Source: Saposhnikovia divaricata
Taxonomy: Eukaryota; Streptophyta; Magnoliopsida; Apiales; Apiaceae
Direction of reading: 5' to 3'
Length of the DNA stretch: 64,000 nt
NCBI GenBank assembly: GCA_036435485.1
Contig: CM071598.1
Span: 122,390,148-122,454,147, forward strand
Shown here: positions 24,474 through 37,667 of the stretch, in pieces
Layout: each line of letters starts with the position of its first letter
Position numbering within the stretch: the first letter of the stretch is position 1
Translations under genes and position numbers: made by a program
The notes under the pieces: generated by a model
What the model saw: the letters and a program-made list of their open reading frames with translations, nothing else
Databases searched by the model: none
Told to the model about the DNA's origin: nothing

Positions 24474-25051
24474 TTATAAGTTACTAAAAACCTCATGGTA
24501 AACAACATTTTTAGTCATGCCAACTATTGGGTGGGTTTCATTTTCACACACTATATACAACCCTAATGGTGTAGTTACCCTCGAAATTGCTACATAAAAC
24601 TGTCCATGACTAAATACCGGATTTGGCAAATATAATCCGACAAACTTAAGTGTCTGCCCTTGACTTTTATTTATCGTCATTGCATAACACAGGGATACGG
24701 GGAACTGTACTCTTTTAAAGGCAAAAGGCAATGATGTATCTGTTGGCCTCATACAAATTCTTGGAATGAAAGCCTTCTCACCAACATGATTGCCACTAAT
24801 TATAATTCCTTCTATAACGCGGGCACATAACTGAGTGATAATCAATCGCGTTCCATTGCACAATCCCTTGTTAGGAGCCAAATTTCTCAAAAGAACGATT
24901 GGCACTCCAATTTTAAGTTCCAATTCATGATTTGGTATGCCTCCAAATTGAAGAGAATTTAAATATTCTGGGGTATACATGCTTTCCATTGATTCATAGT
25001 TAACAGTACTCTTACAAATGGAATCCACACTTCGATATACTCTAGATTGGC
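24474..25051 (-). CDS. RepHel exon: C-terminal helicase motifs
   Basis: This exon starts after TTTGTAG in the phase left by the previous exon (GAA G + GC). It holds YLNSLQFGGIPNHELELKIG, VPIVLLRNLAPNKGLCNGTR, then the SF1B motif V/VI pair: YAMTINKSQGQTL and YVAISRV. These couple ATP hydrolysis to DNA movement in PIF1-like helicases. It ends in TAA at 24474. No break is seen within it. Confidence 0.85.
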
Positions 25052-25547
25052 CTACAAACATTTGTAAACTTAATATCATTAGTATATGTATATTAGAAGT
25101 AGCTAGTAATAAATTAATTTATGAGAGAAATTGTGGTAAATAAATTGTTGTATGAAGTATTTCATGCATATATTAATGTAAGCACTTTTTTTTTTTTTTG
25201 CAGCCCTTCATTATGTTGGTTTGTCGGTCTTCAATTGGAATCCTGAAAACCTAACTGGACCAACTAAAGTCCAGACCTTATTTCAATAATATCTAATATC
25301 GATTTCATTATTATCATGCAATGTGTGGCATAAGACGGAAACGCAAATAATCAGCACGTACATACTGGAAGTAGTTTTTAGGATTCACCTATAAGATATA
25401 TTGCAGTAAATACCTTTGTTTTGTTTATACTAAAACATTGAATATTTGTTTATTGAAAGTGCATGACTATTGTAATTTAAATAACTAATCAGATTAGAAA
25501 AATAGAATATCATGCAAAAGACATGCTGGTGGGACAGAGGTGTATTA

Positions 25548-25550
<3 letters not shown>

Positions 25551-25624
<74 letters not shown>
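25551..25624. repeat. (TA)n microsatellite, left of MITE
   Basis: About 37 TA units lie in the intron between the two helicase exons, ending exactly where the MITE begins. Confidence 0.9.
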
Positions 25625-25627
<3 letters not shown>

Positions 25628-25996
25628 GGCTACTCCAATACAAACCTCCTTAAAATACAAACCTACAAACCAAGCATAATCTAATATTTCAAGCTAATCT
25701 AATGACCAAATTAGGGATACCCCAATACAAAAAATGCTTAAAATAATTGGCTTTATCCAACAAAAAAAAAAAAAAAATTCACTGTTCACGTGATGACGTG
25801 GTAGTGGATTTCACTGGTTAACGGTGCTTCGCACCTTCTTGTACGGCGCTTCGCGCCTTTATCATTCTAAAGTTGTAAGGAATGGCAATCAATGGTAAAG
25901 GCAATAGACGATTGACGGGTGTGTCGAGAGCCTTCGACCCTCATGACTACCTAACTCATCCGTTTACTGTCTTAAATGCTTCGCATTTCCACGGCA

Positions 25997-26036
<40 letters not shown>

Positions 26037-26150
26037 GATAGAGCCAATTATTTTAAACATTTTTTGTGAAGGTACCCTTGGCGGGAACCTTAGAATAAAT
26101 GAAATATAATTAATTTAGTGTTGGTTTGTAGGTTTGTATTTGAGCACTTG

Positions 26151-26152
<2 letters not shown>
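25625..26152. mobile_element. Micron-like MITE inserted in (TA)n
   Basis: The block is flanked on both sides by (TA)n. Its ends are inverted versions of each other: GGGCTACTCCAATACAAACC on the left and the complement of AAATACAAACCTACAAACCA on the right. Micron MITEs of plants are known for inserting into (TA)n tracts. Inside are three small hairpins with the same GCTTCGC core (25823-25835, 25845-25857 and near 25979-25993) and a run of about 35 T (25999-26033). It has no coding capacity and sits in a RepHel intron. Confidence 0.6.

Positions 26153-26206
<54 letters not shown>
26153..26206. repeat. (TA)n microsatellite, right of MITE
   Basis: About 27 TA units follow the MITE directly, forming the other half of the presumed target microsatellite. 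Confidence 0.9.
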
Positions 26207-26211
<5 letters not shown>

Positions 26212-26260
26212 GGATCATTAGCTTGTATAAGAACAATGATAAAGATAAGTATATACTGAC

Positions 26261-27686
26261 CTTCGAATCTTTTCAGGACCTCTTTATTAATAAGATCAAC
26301 ATCTGCATTCAGTGGAGTCAAGATAGCACGATCTCTATAGTAATCATAGTTTCTAGGGCTTTTACATAGGTCGGCGTACACAGTATCAATAATTACCCTT
26401 TTACCATCATCCTTTGGATCAAGGTGTAGTTCAGGAGGAATCTCAATCCAGCATGGTTCACTCCCTTCAACAGATGCAACTGTGGGAATGTGTCCATCGC
26501 CAACACCAACAACCCAATCAGCATACGGTATTTCTTGTCCTGAAACTGTGACGGGTGGAACACCAGCTTCTATGCGCATATTTTTATCCAATTTGAAAAC
26601 TTTACCATCATTCCATAAATACGATTTATTAACAGATGCCATCACAATATCTTCATGTCCTTTTTTTGGCAATACGGGAAGAATTTGCCTAAAATCACCC
26701 CCTAATAAGACTGTCTTTCCCCCAAAAGGTTTGTCTAGGTTGTTCTTATCTTTGTGCCGCATGAGATCACGAATTGACCGGTCAACAGCTTCAAAAACAT
26801 GTTTATGGTTCATTGGGGCCTCATCCCAAACTATCAAGTCAGATTGTACAATCAATTCAGCTAAGAATGATTGCTATTTTATATCACATGTACTATCTTC
26901 ATTAACATCAATTGGTATCTTAAATCTGGAATGTGCAGTTCGCCCCCCCCCCCCCCTCAATTAATAGTGATGCAATGCCAGAAGATGCAACTGCAAGTAC
27001 TATATTTCCTTCGGATCTGAGATTGTTAATTATAGTCTTCCATAAAAATATCTTTCCAGTACCTCCATAACCATAAACAAAAAATAAACCACCAGTCTTA
27101 CATCTTACATTATTTACCACAGTTTCAAAAATCTCTGCTTGTTTTTTATTCAACATCGCACGACATTTTTTTCCCTCAATTGCTAAAGCATTCCTATCAT
27201 ACATATTCTCTTCACATAAAAGGGTGTTTGTACCTTGTTGCTGCAAATCCCGGTCTAGTTTCGGCAAAGTTGGGAAATCACGTAATGTTTTTCCTCTTCT
27301 CCGCAATTGCAAGTCAACATCATACAATGTGAGACTTTCAAGTTGCTGGTCAGTTAGAATAAAAGCAGGATTTGGAAAATGTTTTCGTTGTCTATGCTCT
27401 AAATCATCCGAAAAAACCTTCCAGTGTTTATCCCATAGAGCCCTGACATCTGAAATATCACAAAATAACAATAATGTGACAAATAACTCACGCAATTGAG
27501 CACCGGTCTGATGGATAGAAGCATCTGTAATCGCCGCATGCCATTCATCATCACATTCTAATAGACCATGGTGAAAGCAAGCTTCTTTATAGGTGTTATA
27601 AACAGAACCATTAACTGTGCGGACATCCTCAAAAGACATTGCACCCCGCACAATGTTCAGTAACATTCTTAGATAAAACCTCTCAC
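26261..27686 (-). CDS. RepHel exon: PIF1-type helicase core
   Basis: Motifs run in order: FYLRMLLNIVRGAMSFEDVR, Walker A GYGGTGK in FFVYGYGGTGKIFLWKTI, AVASSGIASLL, Walker B VWDEAPMNHK, and motif III LLGGDFRQILPV. The coding part ends with NADVDLINKEVLKRFEG before GTCAGT. Two breaks lie between Walker A and B: a 14-base C run on the plus strand (26943-26956) that shifts the frame, and TAG at 26874-26876. Confidence 0.85.
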
Positions 27687-28208
27687 CTGAAATTGGGAAA
27701 GCATTGGTGAATTACTTAACAAAGTAAATAAATAAGAAAGTAGATAAATACTTTTAAAGTAACTGGAGGAACAGTAAGACATACAATTGGTGGGAACAAC
27801 TTTCATGTTGTCAGTATAATAAAAATGCTAAAAACCATCATAGTCCTACAACTATATAAAGACATAAAAGTAGTTGTTTTCCTTTGTGCACACATTTTTC
27901 TAAGCTACTATTAAAAAAACTTGTTTTAAAATCCTTGGAAAAATTAAGTAATTCTTTATTCATTTATACATTTTTGAATGAGTAAAAGTCATTATATATA
28001 CATGTTCATATACATTTAAATTAAGTGTTTTGATTTAAAACATGTATATGGTATCAATATATCATGAGATGGTATTCATTTATGCTAAGCTATGGGCATA
28101 CATCTGTTTGTGCATGTGTATGTGATTGTGTTCATAAGTCAAATTATATTCTCATTCCTAATAATATGAATTGACAGCTGAAATTGCAGCTATAATAAAT
28201 CAACTAAC

Positions 28209-28781
28209 CTGCTGTTGGGTGAACATAAACCATACGACCAATCACACAAATCTTATTCTTCCGACGTTTCCAAATCTTTTCTGTTGCATCCCATAAGTAC
28301 TTTTCAGGAAACTCTACAAACGTCAACTCTCTTGCACTTGGATCTTTCTTATTTGTTTGAAACCATTGCACAAACATAGTTGCATTAGGGTCTATTCTAT
28401 CGATAACTGATGGCAAAGGCTCATCCTCCTTAAAACAAACTTGTTGTTCATTCTACAAATGAAAAACTAATTTTGTGATAACTGGTTTGTGGTACTGAAT
28501 TTGAAATTCAAAGATACGCCAACAGGCCTCTACAGAAGAAAGATAGCGGCACGCTACATAATCTTCTACTTCATCAATATTCTTTTTGCTTATGCTCTCA
28601 GCAGTTTCTGTATCATTCGTTGCTGCATCATCAACCCTCTCAATAGCTATAGTTGCTCTGTCTGGGCCTTTATTTACATATTTAAACATGTACTTAATCA
28701 AAAGCCCTTGGTTACACCATTCTATATTGATATGTCCCTGGTATTTCACAAGGAGCCCTCTGTTGTATGGAACAACAAACG
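28209..28781 (-). CDS. RepHel linker exon between Rep and helicase
   Basis: This exon contains VVPYNRGLLVKYQGHINIEW, then LIKYMFKYVNKGPDRATIAI and DYVACRYLSSVEACWRIFEF, a well-conserved Helitron linker. It continues past a TAG at 28453-28455 into VQWFQTNK and YLWDATEKIW, ending HPTAG before GTTAG. The expected acceptor before VVPYN reads AC instead of AG near 28781. Confidence 0.75.
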
Positions 28782-28871
28782 TAAGAAACAACATACAGTA
28801 GAAGTCAGCTAATAGCACATAGTAAGAATTAGCATGTATTTGTTCAGTTATATAAAACATCAAGGAAGGAC

Positions 28872-29226
28872 CTGTTGTCTACTTCAATTTCTTTCACTTG
28901 TATAGTACGATTATCATCCCGGCGTCTATAAACAGGATAACCATTCGAGTCTATAGTAGTTTCAGTCCTGAAGTCCTTTGGATAAAATTTTGTACATTTG
29001 CCATCCTTCATACACGGGCTATTTCTATTACACGGTCCACACGGGCCATGAATCATATATTTTGAAACAGCATCATATCCAACTGGGTCATCATCCTTGT
29101 TAGGAATTTCAGCGCATATCAATTGGTCAATCTCATCAGTCGAGTGGCACTTGTCACATTCCTCGAGCCATATAATTATGTGTGCATGAGGTAAACCCCT
29201 TTTCTGAAATTCAATGGTATAGGCAA
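28872..29226 (-). CDS. RepHel exon: HUH nuclease motif
   Basis: After TTCTACAG the exon reads AYTIEFQKRGLPHAHIIIW. HAH is the metal-binding HUH motif of rolling-circle Rep proteins. A cysteine-rich stretch follows: ECDKC, then GPCGPCNRNSPCMKDGKC and TKFYPKDF. It ends at VDNR before GTCC. No break is seen in this exon. Confidence 0.85.
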
Positions 29227-31588
29227 CTGTAGAAAGTAATAATAATGCGTTAGAATTGTGATCAATAAATTATTATAGCATAATTTTAAAAGGGGAAAAC
29301 ATATACTTGTAAAGTAAATGTTTAATCAAAGGCAAATGAAGGCAAGGTAAAGTATAAAGAAATTATAAATTGATATATTATTCTAAACCTATTTTTGAGG
29401 TAAATGCAATATTTATATAGATTTGTGCAAGCACATGCTCAAGCGGCGTCAACTTTTGTACAATAATAACCCTTGATCAAAGCAAATTAGAAACCAAAGT
29501 CATAAGGATTAAAACCATGTATGTCATTACTTTCCATTTTTAACTATATATAATGGAAGTACAAAATGGCTTTCAAGCATTGTTATTTCAAATTTGAAAC
29601 CAAATTCATAAGTATTTAAACCATTTGCATCATTATTTTTCCCTTTCCAACTATGTATCAAAAAATGTTATATTATACTTATTTTATTTTGTCAATTGTT
29701 ATGGTTCAAGAACTAACTCATCAATACCAATTTTTTACACTCACCTATTACAATTACCTGTCTGTGAATTCAGGACGGTGTCCCTATTTGCTAAGATTTC
29801 GACTATAAAGTTAAAGATATGTGCATGATATAGTTTGCTGATTCATTTTGGCATAAAGTTGTCATTTTAATAATAATCTAAAGAGGTTTATTAAATCACT
29901 AACGGCTTTGCACATATCTTCTACACAATATAATTTCCCTGGTCTGGAAATTTGGATGAGAAGTGATATTTGTTGGTATATCTCAACAAATGCAGACAAA
30001 CCTCACAGAAAGCATGCATGTACACAATGGACTTTACAATACCAAAAATAATACCAGCACTTTTTATAGTAAAATAAGGCAATTGACGGATTACTTGCCA
30101 TAATACAGATACTTGGCCTCTACAATGTTGTTTCTGGGAAAATTTTAGGTTGGGAGGAAAACTACTGAAAAGTTTAAAAATACAAATGCTAAAAAATATG
30201 TTTTGTGAAGTTTTTATATATGCACCCCTGAAATATATATATCATTCTATATATGTTACACAGTGCATGCATCAGCGGAAGCCGAAGCTTCATAACTGCA
30301 TAGCTCCTAAACTCATATCACAGAGATACAAACCTTGTCAAGCAAAACACCACTAAATTTTCCGGCGACAACTCCACCACAAGCATTTACATATATATAT
30401 ATATATATAATCATTTTTTTATCTTTAGCATACCCACCAATCATCAATAACGCAAACACAATTCTCACAGACTTCTTGTCGACCAGTTTTTATTTGTCTA
30501 TTTGTCGGTCAATGCCGGACGGTGATTGCTTTGATGAGAAAAAGATGAGATTGCAAAAAATGGATTTTGCAGACTTTAGCATTGAATTGACGGACAAAAT
30601 GTCAAGGAAACAGAATATGGACTACAGAAAATGTTTTCTTCTATTCAAAATGAGAAAATATTTAGCCTTTTAACAATCTTTTTTCTATCCCTTTCCTGAT
30701 GAGTTGTTATAGGTTATCCATTGACTTAACTTTCTGCCCAAATATACACAGAAAATGAGAAGAACGTTTTTCTGTATAATATTTCAGCAGGGTATTAACT
30801 CATTCTCCTTGGTTTACCCACAAATAATATAATTCACCTCTGAAAATTTCTATGCCAGGTTTTTAAGTTGTTGAAACACACAAACCAGGCAATGCTATTT
30901 CTTTATGTCTTACTGTAGATACCATTCACTTCCGCTATAAAACCTTAAAAACACAGCTTGAAGGACAGTAATCCTAGAGCCCACTTGGGGTTCAATTAAA
31001 AGTTTAATACCTACTATACCTATCAGTGACGTATAATCGATCCCTAGAATTGTAGCCTAGTGGATACACCTCTTATCTTAGGTTTTAAAAAAATCGGGTC
31101 TCTGTGAAGCAAACATTTCAACAAAATTTTAGCTTTACTGAGTTATGTTGCTTAGGTTTTAAAAGAGCCAGAGTGTATAAGATCATTATCCAGTACTCTG
31201 GTATTACTTATTGAATGCCCTTACTCACACCTCACTTTTTTGCTTTAGTTTCACTATTAGTTGTATAATAATTTTTAAAAAACATATTTAAACATATTTT
31301 AAACATGTTATTTTGAAGATTTATTCTAATTAAAACTTTTAAGAAGATAAATTTGTTACATACTATATGAATTTTTTATTTTATTTTTCCAAACTACTAA
31401 AATATATTTTAAACATGTTATTTTGAAGATTTATTCTAATTAAAACTTTTAAGAAGATAAATTTGTGATATAATATATGAATTTTGCAGACACATTTTTC
31501 TTTTCCTTATTTCTTCTTTACGGTATTTTGTTTTAAAATACTTTTAATTTTATAAGTCATTGATGCTCCTGAAGAATGTTAAATAGAA

Positions 31589-31661
<73 letters not shown>

Positions 31662-32007
31662 CAGGGCTCTCCAAAATATTGCTTCTAGCCGATACACAAT
31701 TCGTTCAAAATGATACGGTCAAGACAACCATTTTCACAGACTGCTTTCCAAAAAGAGAAACATAACTTAAAGTTGCAGTAGTCAACATCTTGTAACATTT
31801 AGGTTTTAGGCATTTTAGGTTCACATTGTGAACATATTTATGTTGACTTGCACATGATAACAATCAATAAGCTATTATCACACTGGTCCATGACTCTAAC
31901 CATTTACAAAATTTACGAATGTTAAAAAGCATAGTTTAAGGACATAACAATTTATAACATAGAAATGTATAGTAATAAAGCAGATTTTGCGTGGTTAGGG
32001 GGATTAC
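29227..32007 (-). other. Long RepHel intron with repeats
   Basis: This 2.8-kb intron separates two Rep exons whose ends join in phase (GGA G + TT GCC). It holds (TA)n near 30391-30408 and 31593-31656 and one arm of a large inverted repeat (31291-31537). No other gene is recognisable. Confidence 0.6.
31291..31537 (+). repeat. Inverted repeat arm A
   Basis: About 245 bases that match 33769-34027 in the opposite orientation with few differences. Each arm also contains an internal tandem copy of about 115 bases (AACATGTTATTTTGAAGATT, then AATTAAAACTTTTAAGAAG). The arms enclose the first Rep exon. Confidence 0.8.
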
Positions 32008-33375
32008 CTCCAATTACTTTTCCAAGGACATGGTTATCTGTCAAATCTTCTAAAATCAAGTCCAGCTTAATCTTGAAGACTCTAGCCAAAACATCCGGTC
32101 TATTAGCTGGGTTACTATTTGGCACTTTATCACAATAGTTTTTGATCTCAGGCCATTGTGGATTGCATGTAAATGTGATGAAGAAGTCTGGGCTCCCAAA
32201 TCTTCTACAAATAGCCATACAATCTTGATAATTTTGTTGCATGTAACGTGGGCTCCCTGTAAATGAGGCAGGTAATACAATTCTCTTTCCGATTGTGGAA
32301 GCATTAGTATCCCCTTTATTAACAGAATCAACAACATTATTGTACAGATTAGATCTCAATATGGATTGGTGCTTTAAGACCTAAGTAAGTCTAGCATGTT
32401 CGATACATGTCCATGCATCTACAACAAATTGTAAGAATAACCGCCCCCCTCCAATTAAAGTATGGCCTTCCCTATCTCTATATTGGAGCCTATAGCAATA
32501 ATATTGTCGAATGCTCACTACATCTCTTTTATTTTCTGACTTAGTAATTATTCCCGCATGTAAGATACCGATTCTGTAACCATCTTCCCCGTATGGGAAT
32601 AGAAGCGGGTACTGAAGGGACATATAACATGGATGAAGTACTGAGATCCTGTGCAAAGGACCAAGCTTAGGGTGCACAACTATATCTCTATCGTCTTTTA
32701 GATTATCATTTGCAACTAAAGCTGCAAATTCATAAGCATTGGTCGGCACATTACTTTCTCGACCATCAGTATCCCGATTTGCAATCAAACGTAACCTTCC
32801 AGGAACAATTTCAGACTCATTAAACCGGTCTCGGACTTGACGATATATTTCTACCAAAGCATTTTCTCGATGCAACATTGAAGATAAAGATTCTGTGATT
32901 TCACTATCAAGTGTTTCCCCGGTACTTAGGAAACTCAAACGTGCCTGAAGTTGTTCTTGATTATCATACATATATATTTGTGAAAAAACTGCCTTTTTGG
33001 ATTCTTGAGGGAACAAAGATCCTATTTGATGATAGAGCACACCATGCACGCGATAAACAAAGGGACCACCCCCGTTATTAATACTTCTATCCATGTTAGC
33101 TCCTACAGAACTAAATCCAAATGCGCTGTTGAACAATCGTATGTTATTCTGGAAAATAGTACTTTTATGATTTGTTCCGTCTAGCAATGATTTCAACTCA
33201 GGTGGAGTTTCTCTCAATAATGGTAAGCGAACCTTTCCATTGGCACAACACAAAGAAAACTTATCTGATCTTAGACGTTGTTGTTGCCTTGTTTGCTCAA
33301 ATTTCCACATCAAAGCCTCACAATCACAACAAACTTTATCAGCACAACCTATATCAAGTATTGTATTGCTCGATG
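32008..33375 (-). CDS. RepHel exon: zinc finger and N-terminal Rep region
   Basis: Starting after GTGAATACAG, the exon has a cysteine-rich head (CADKVCCDCEALMWKFEQ), then the Helitron N-terminal domain (FNSAFGFSSVGANMDRSINN, VYRVHGVLYHQIGSL). Next come HPCYMSLQYPLLFPYGEDGY and the Rep lead-in GSPRYMQQNYQDCMAICRRF, GSPDFFITFTCNPQWPEI. A TAG at 32381-32383 interrupts it just after ARLT. It ends KVIG before GTAATCC. Confidence 0.85.
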
Positions 33376-33439
33376 CTGTATTCACAAAAACAAAAACAAA
33401 AAAAAGATAAATTAAAGGCATAAAATCACTGGCATGTTA

Positions 33440-34650
<1,211 letters not shown>

Positions 34651-34724
34651 ATAAAGAAAAAAGTTAAATCATGGCCACAATCAAAATTATTGTAGTAATG
34701 AAGTACATCATAGGTCAACACACC

Positions 34725-37667
34725 TGGTGTTCTGGTTGTTGGTTGTATATTTTTTTATAAAAATTCAAACAATCCATAAAACGTTAATGTACTTGCATTT
34801 ATAGATCAGCATTTTGCTTGTGAGGTTTACTAACCTTTTCTATATATCAGTTTAAAGACACTTAAGCAGTATCCTCAGATTATAAAAGAAAGGGTGGTGG
34901 ATTGATTAATGTTTAATACGGTAACATGATCAGTTTAATATACACGAAATGTAAAACACATTTCATTCACAAAATCAAATATCTTGTAGTAATAAAGATT
35001 AGTACAGATCGACATACTTGTGAGTCGATCGCCATTTCCAACATTTAAAGATGGTAAGGCCTGCTGTGTGGTTTCTTGGTCTCCTTTAAAATAATAAAAA
35101 TAAATCAAATCAAAGAGTTCATGGACATGTAAAAAAGATGTCCATAAAAGGTTTATTGTATCATATTCACTAACAACCAATGACGGTGTGGTTGGTAGTG
35201 TGCATTGTAAGTTTATCAATTACTAATTAAATATACAAACAAATAGCTAAAAAGTCAAGGGACATTTGAAAAATATATTTGTACAAACGATAATTACAAA
35301 CCTGCACAATGATTTAAATGGTTCTTTTTTGCAGCTACTTTCTGTTTACAATGAAAATATCTAGAGGTCAGTAAATATATAAACAAATAATGTACACAGT
35401 TAAAGATAAAGAGACTTTGCATGCAAGTCCTGTTCTTTGTACTTTTCTCTGCGTTTTTTGTTGCGTTGATCTCGTTCCTCTCTAGTTTCAGTCTCCTTTC
35501 TCTTACAATATTTTTTTTGCGTGCGGGTTCTTTGAGTTTCACAGCTTATAGGGACATCTATATGGAAACGGTACATAATATTGTTAACCTTTTACTATAA
35601 TTTTTGCAAGGTAATTGTTCTGGCATTTAAATTTGTAGGTGGAAAAAATTAAAACTTTAAAAATCCTTCGTATCACAATAGTATGTACAATTTACTTTAA
35701 ATATAAATGCACATGCCAACAACATTAGGCGTAGATACATGATGTTCAAGGTAGTGTTTAAATTTGTCCCTGAATGAACGCATAACACAGACTGTCAAAA
35801 ACAAATTAGTACAAAAGATTGTAAAAGATTATAATAAATATTTTGCAGGGATCTTAACCGAATCAAATTACATGATATGTACCATCTTTAGTTCATATTT
35901 AACAACTAATATACAATAATACTGCGAATATATGTCACATTATCAATACTTGGAGGATAATTATATCGATATACATGTTTTGAAAAACAATTAGTTCTTA
36001 GAAACACAAAAACCTGTTATGTTCGCATGTCCAGGGACATCCATTAGCGAAGCAGGACCTGTAAATAATATGTAAAAAAAACAACACATTCAATAAATAC
36101 ACCACACTCGTGTAAAGTTAATATCGATTTTTTCAGTACTCAAGCTACTGCAAAAATGGATAGCTAGAACTACCAGTCCATAGTCCTGACTTCTGGTTGC
36201 TGGTTGTCTATTTTTTTTATAAAATTTCAAAAAATCAAAAAAACGTTAATGTACGTGTAATAATTGCATTTATAGATGAGCATTTTGCTTGTGAGGTTTA
36301 CTAACCTTTTCTATATATCAGTTTAAAGACACTTAAGCAGTATCCTCGGATTATAAAAGAAAGGGTAGTGGATTGATTAATGTTTAATATGGTAACATGA
36401 TCAGTTTATTATACACGAATCAATTGTAAAACACATTTCATTTACAATATCAAATATCTTGTAGTAAGAAAGATTAGTCAGATCGACATACTTGTGAGTC
36501 GATCGCAATTTCCAACATTTAAAGACAGTAAGGCCAGCTGTGTGGTTTCTTGGTCTCCTTTAAAATAATAAAAACAAATCAAATCAAAGAGTTCATGGAC
36601 ATGTTAAAAAGATGTCCATAAAAGGTTTATTGCATCATATTCACTAACCAATGACGGTGTGGTTGGTAGTGTGCATTGTAAGTTTATTAATTACTAATTA
36701 AAATTAAAAACAAATAGCTAAAAAGTCAAGGGACATTTGAAAAATATATTTGTACAAACGCTAATTACAAACCTGCACAATGATTTAAACGGTTCTTTTT
36801 TGCAGCTACTTTCTGTTTACAATGAAAACATCTAGAGGTCAGTAAATATATAAACAAATAATGTACACAATTAAAGATAAAGAGACTTTGCATGCAAGAC
36901 CTGTTCTTTGTACTTTTCTCTGCGTTTTTTGTTGCGTTGATCTCGTTCCTCTCTAGTTTCAATCTCCTTTCTCTTACAATACTTTTCTTGCGCGCGAGTT
37001 CTTTGAGTTTCAGAGCTTATAGGCACATCTATATGGAAACAGTTATATTCATCTAAACCATAGGACACATAATATTTTTAACCTTTTACTATAATTTCTG
37101 CAAGGTAATTGTTGTGGCATTTAAATTTGTAATTGGAAAAAATTAAAACTTTAAAAATCCTTCGTATCACAATAGTATGTACAATTTACTTTAAATATAA
37201 ATGCACATGCCAACAACATTTGGCGTAAATACATGATGTTCAAGGTAGTGTTTAAATTTGTCCATGAATGAACGCGTAACACATATTGTTAAAACAAATT
37301 AGTACAAAAGATTGTAAAAGATTCTAATAAATATTTCGCATGGATCTTAACCGAATCAAATTACATGATATGTACCACCTTTAGTTCATATTTAACAACT
37401 AATATACAATAATACTGCGAATATATGTCACATTATCAAAACTGGGAGGATAATTATATCGATATACATGTTTTGAAAAACAATTAGTTCTTAGTAACAC
37501 AAAAACCTGTTATGTTCGCATGTCCAAGGACATCCATTAGCAAACCAGGACCTGTAAATAATATGTAAACAAAAAACAACACTTGTGTAAAGTTAATATC
37601 GATTTTTTCAGTACTCAAGCTACTTCAAAAATGGATAGCTAGAACTACCAGTCCATATTCTTGACTC
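34725..37667 (-). repeat. 1.46-kb tandem duplication carrying RepHel exons
   Basis: Two copies, about 34725-36190 and 36190-37667, match along their length with small differences. Shared landmarks are GCATTTTGCTTGTGAGGTTT, GTGAGTCGATCGC, TTGCAGCTACTTTCTG and ACATGATGTTCAAGGTAGTG. Each copy holds the same small exons: the basic exon (RDQRNKKRREKYKEQ in copy 2, 37028-36901), one reading VAAKKNRLNHCAG, one reading DQETTQLALLSLNVG, and one reading GLLMDVLGHANIT. The protein-coding modules were thus doubled with their introns. Confidence 0.85.

Noticed and set aside
25430..25660. Open frame with Tyr-Ile repeats
   Set aside because: Translation of a (TA)n microsatellite in a RepHel intron.
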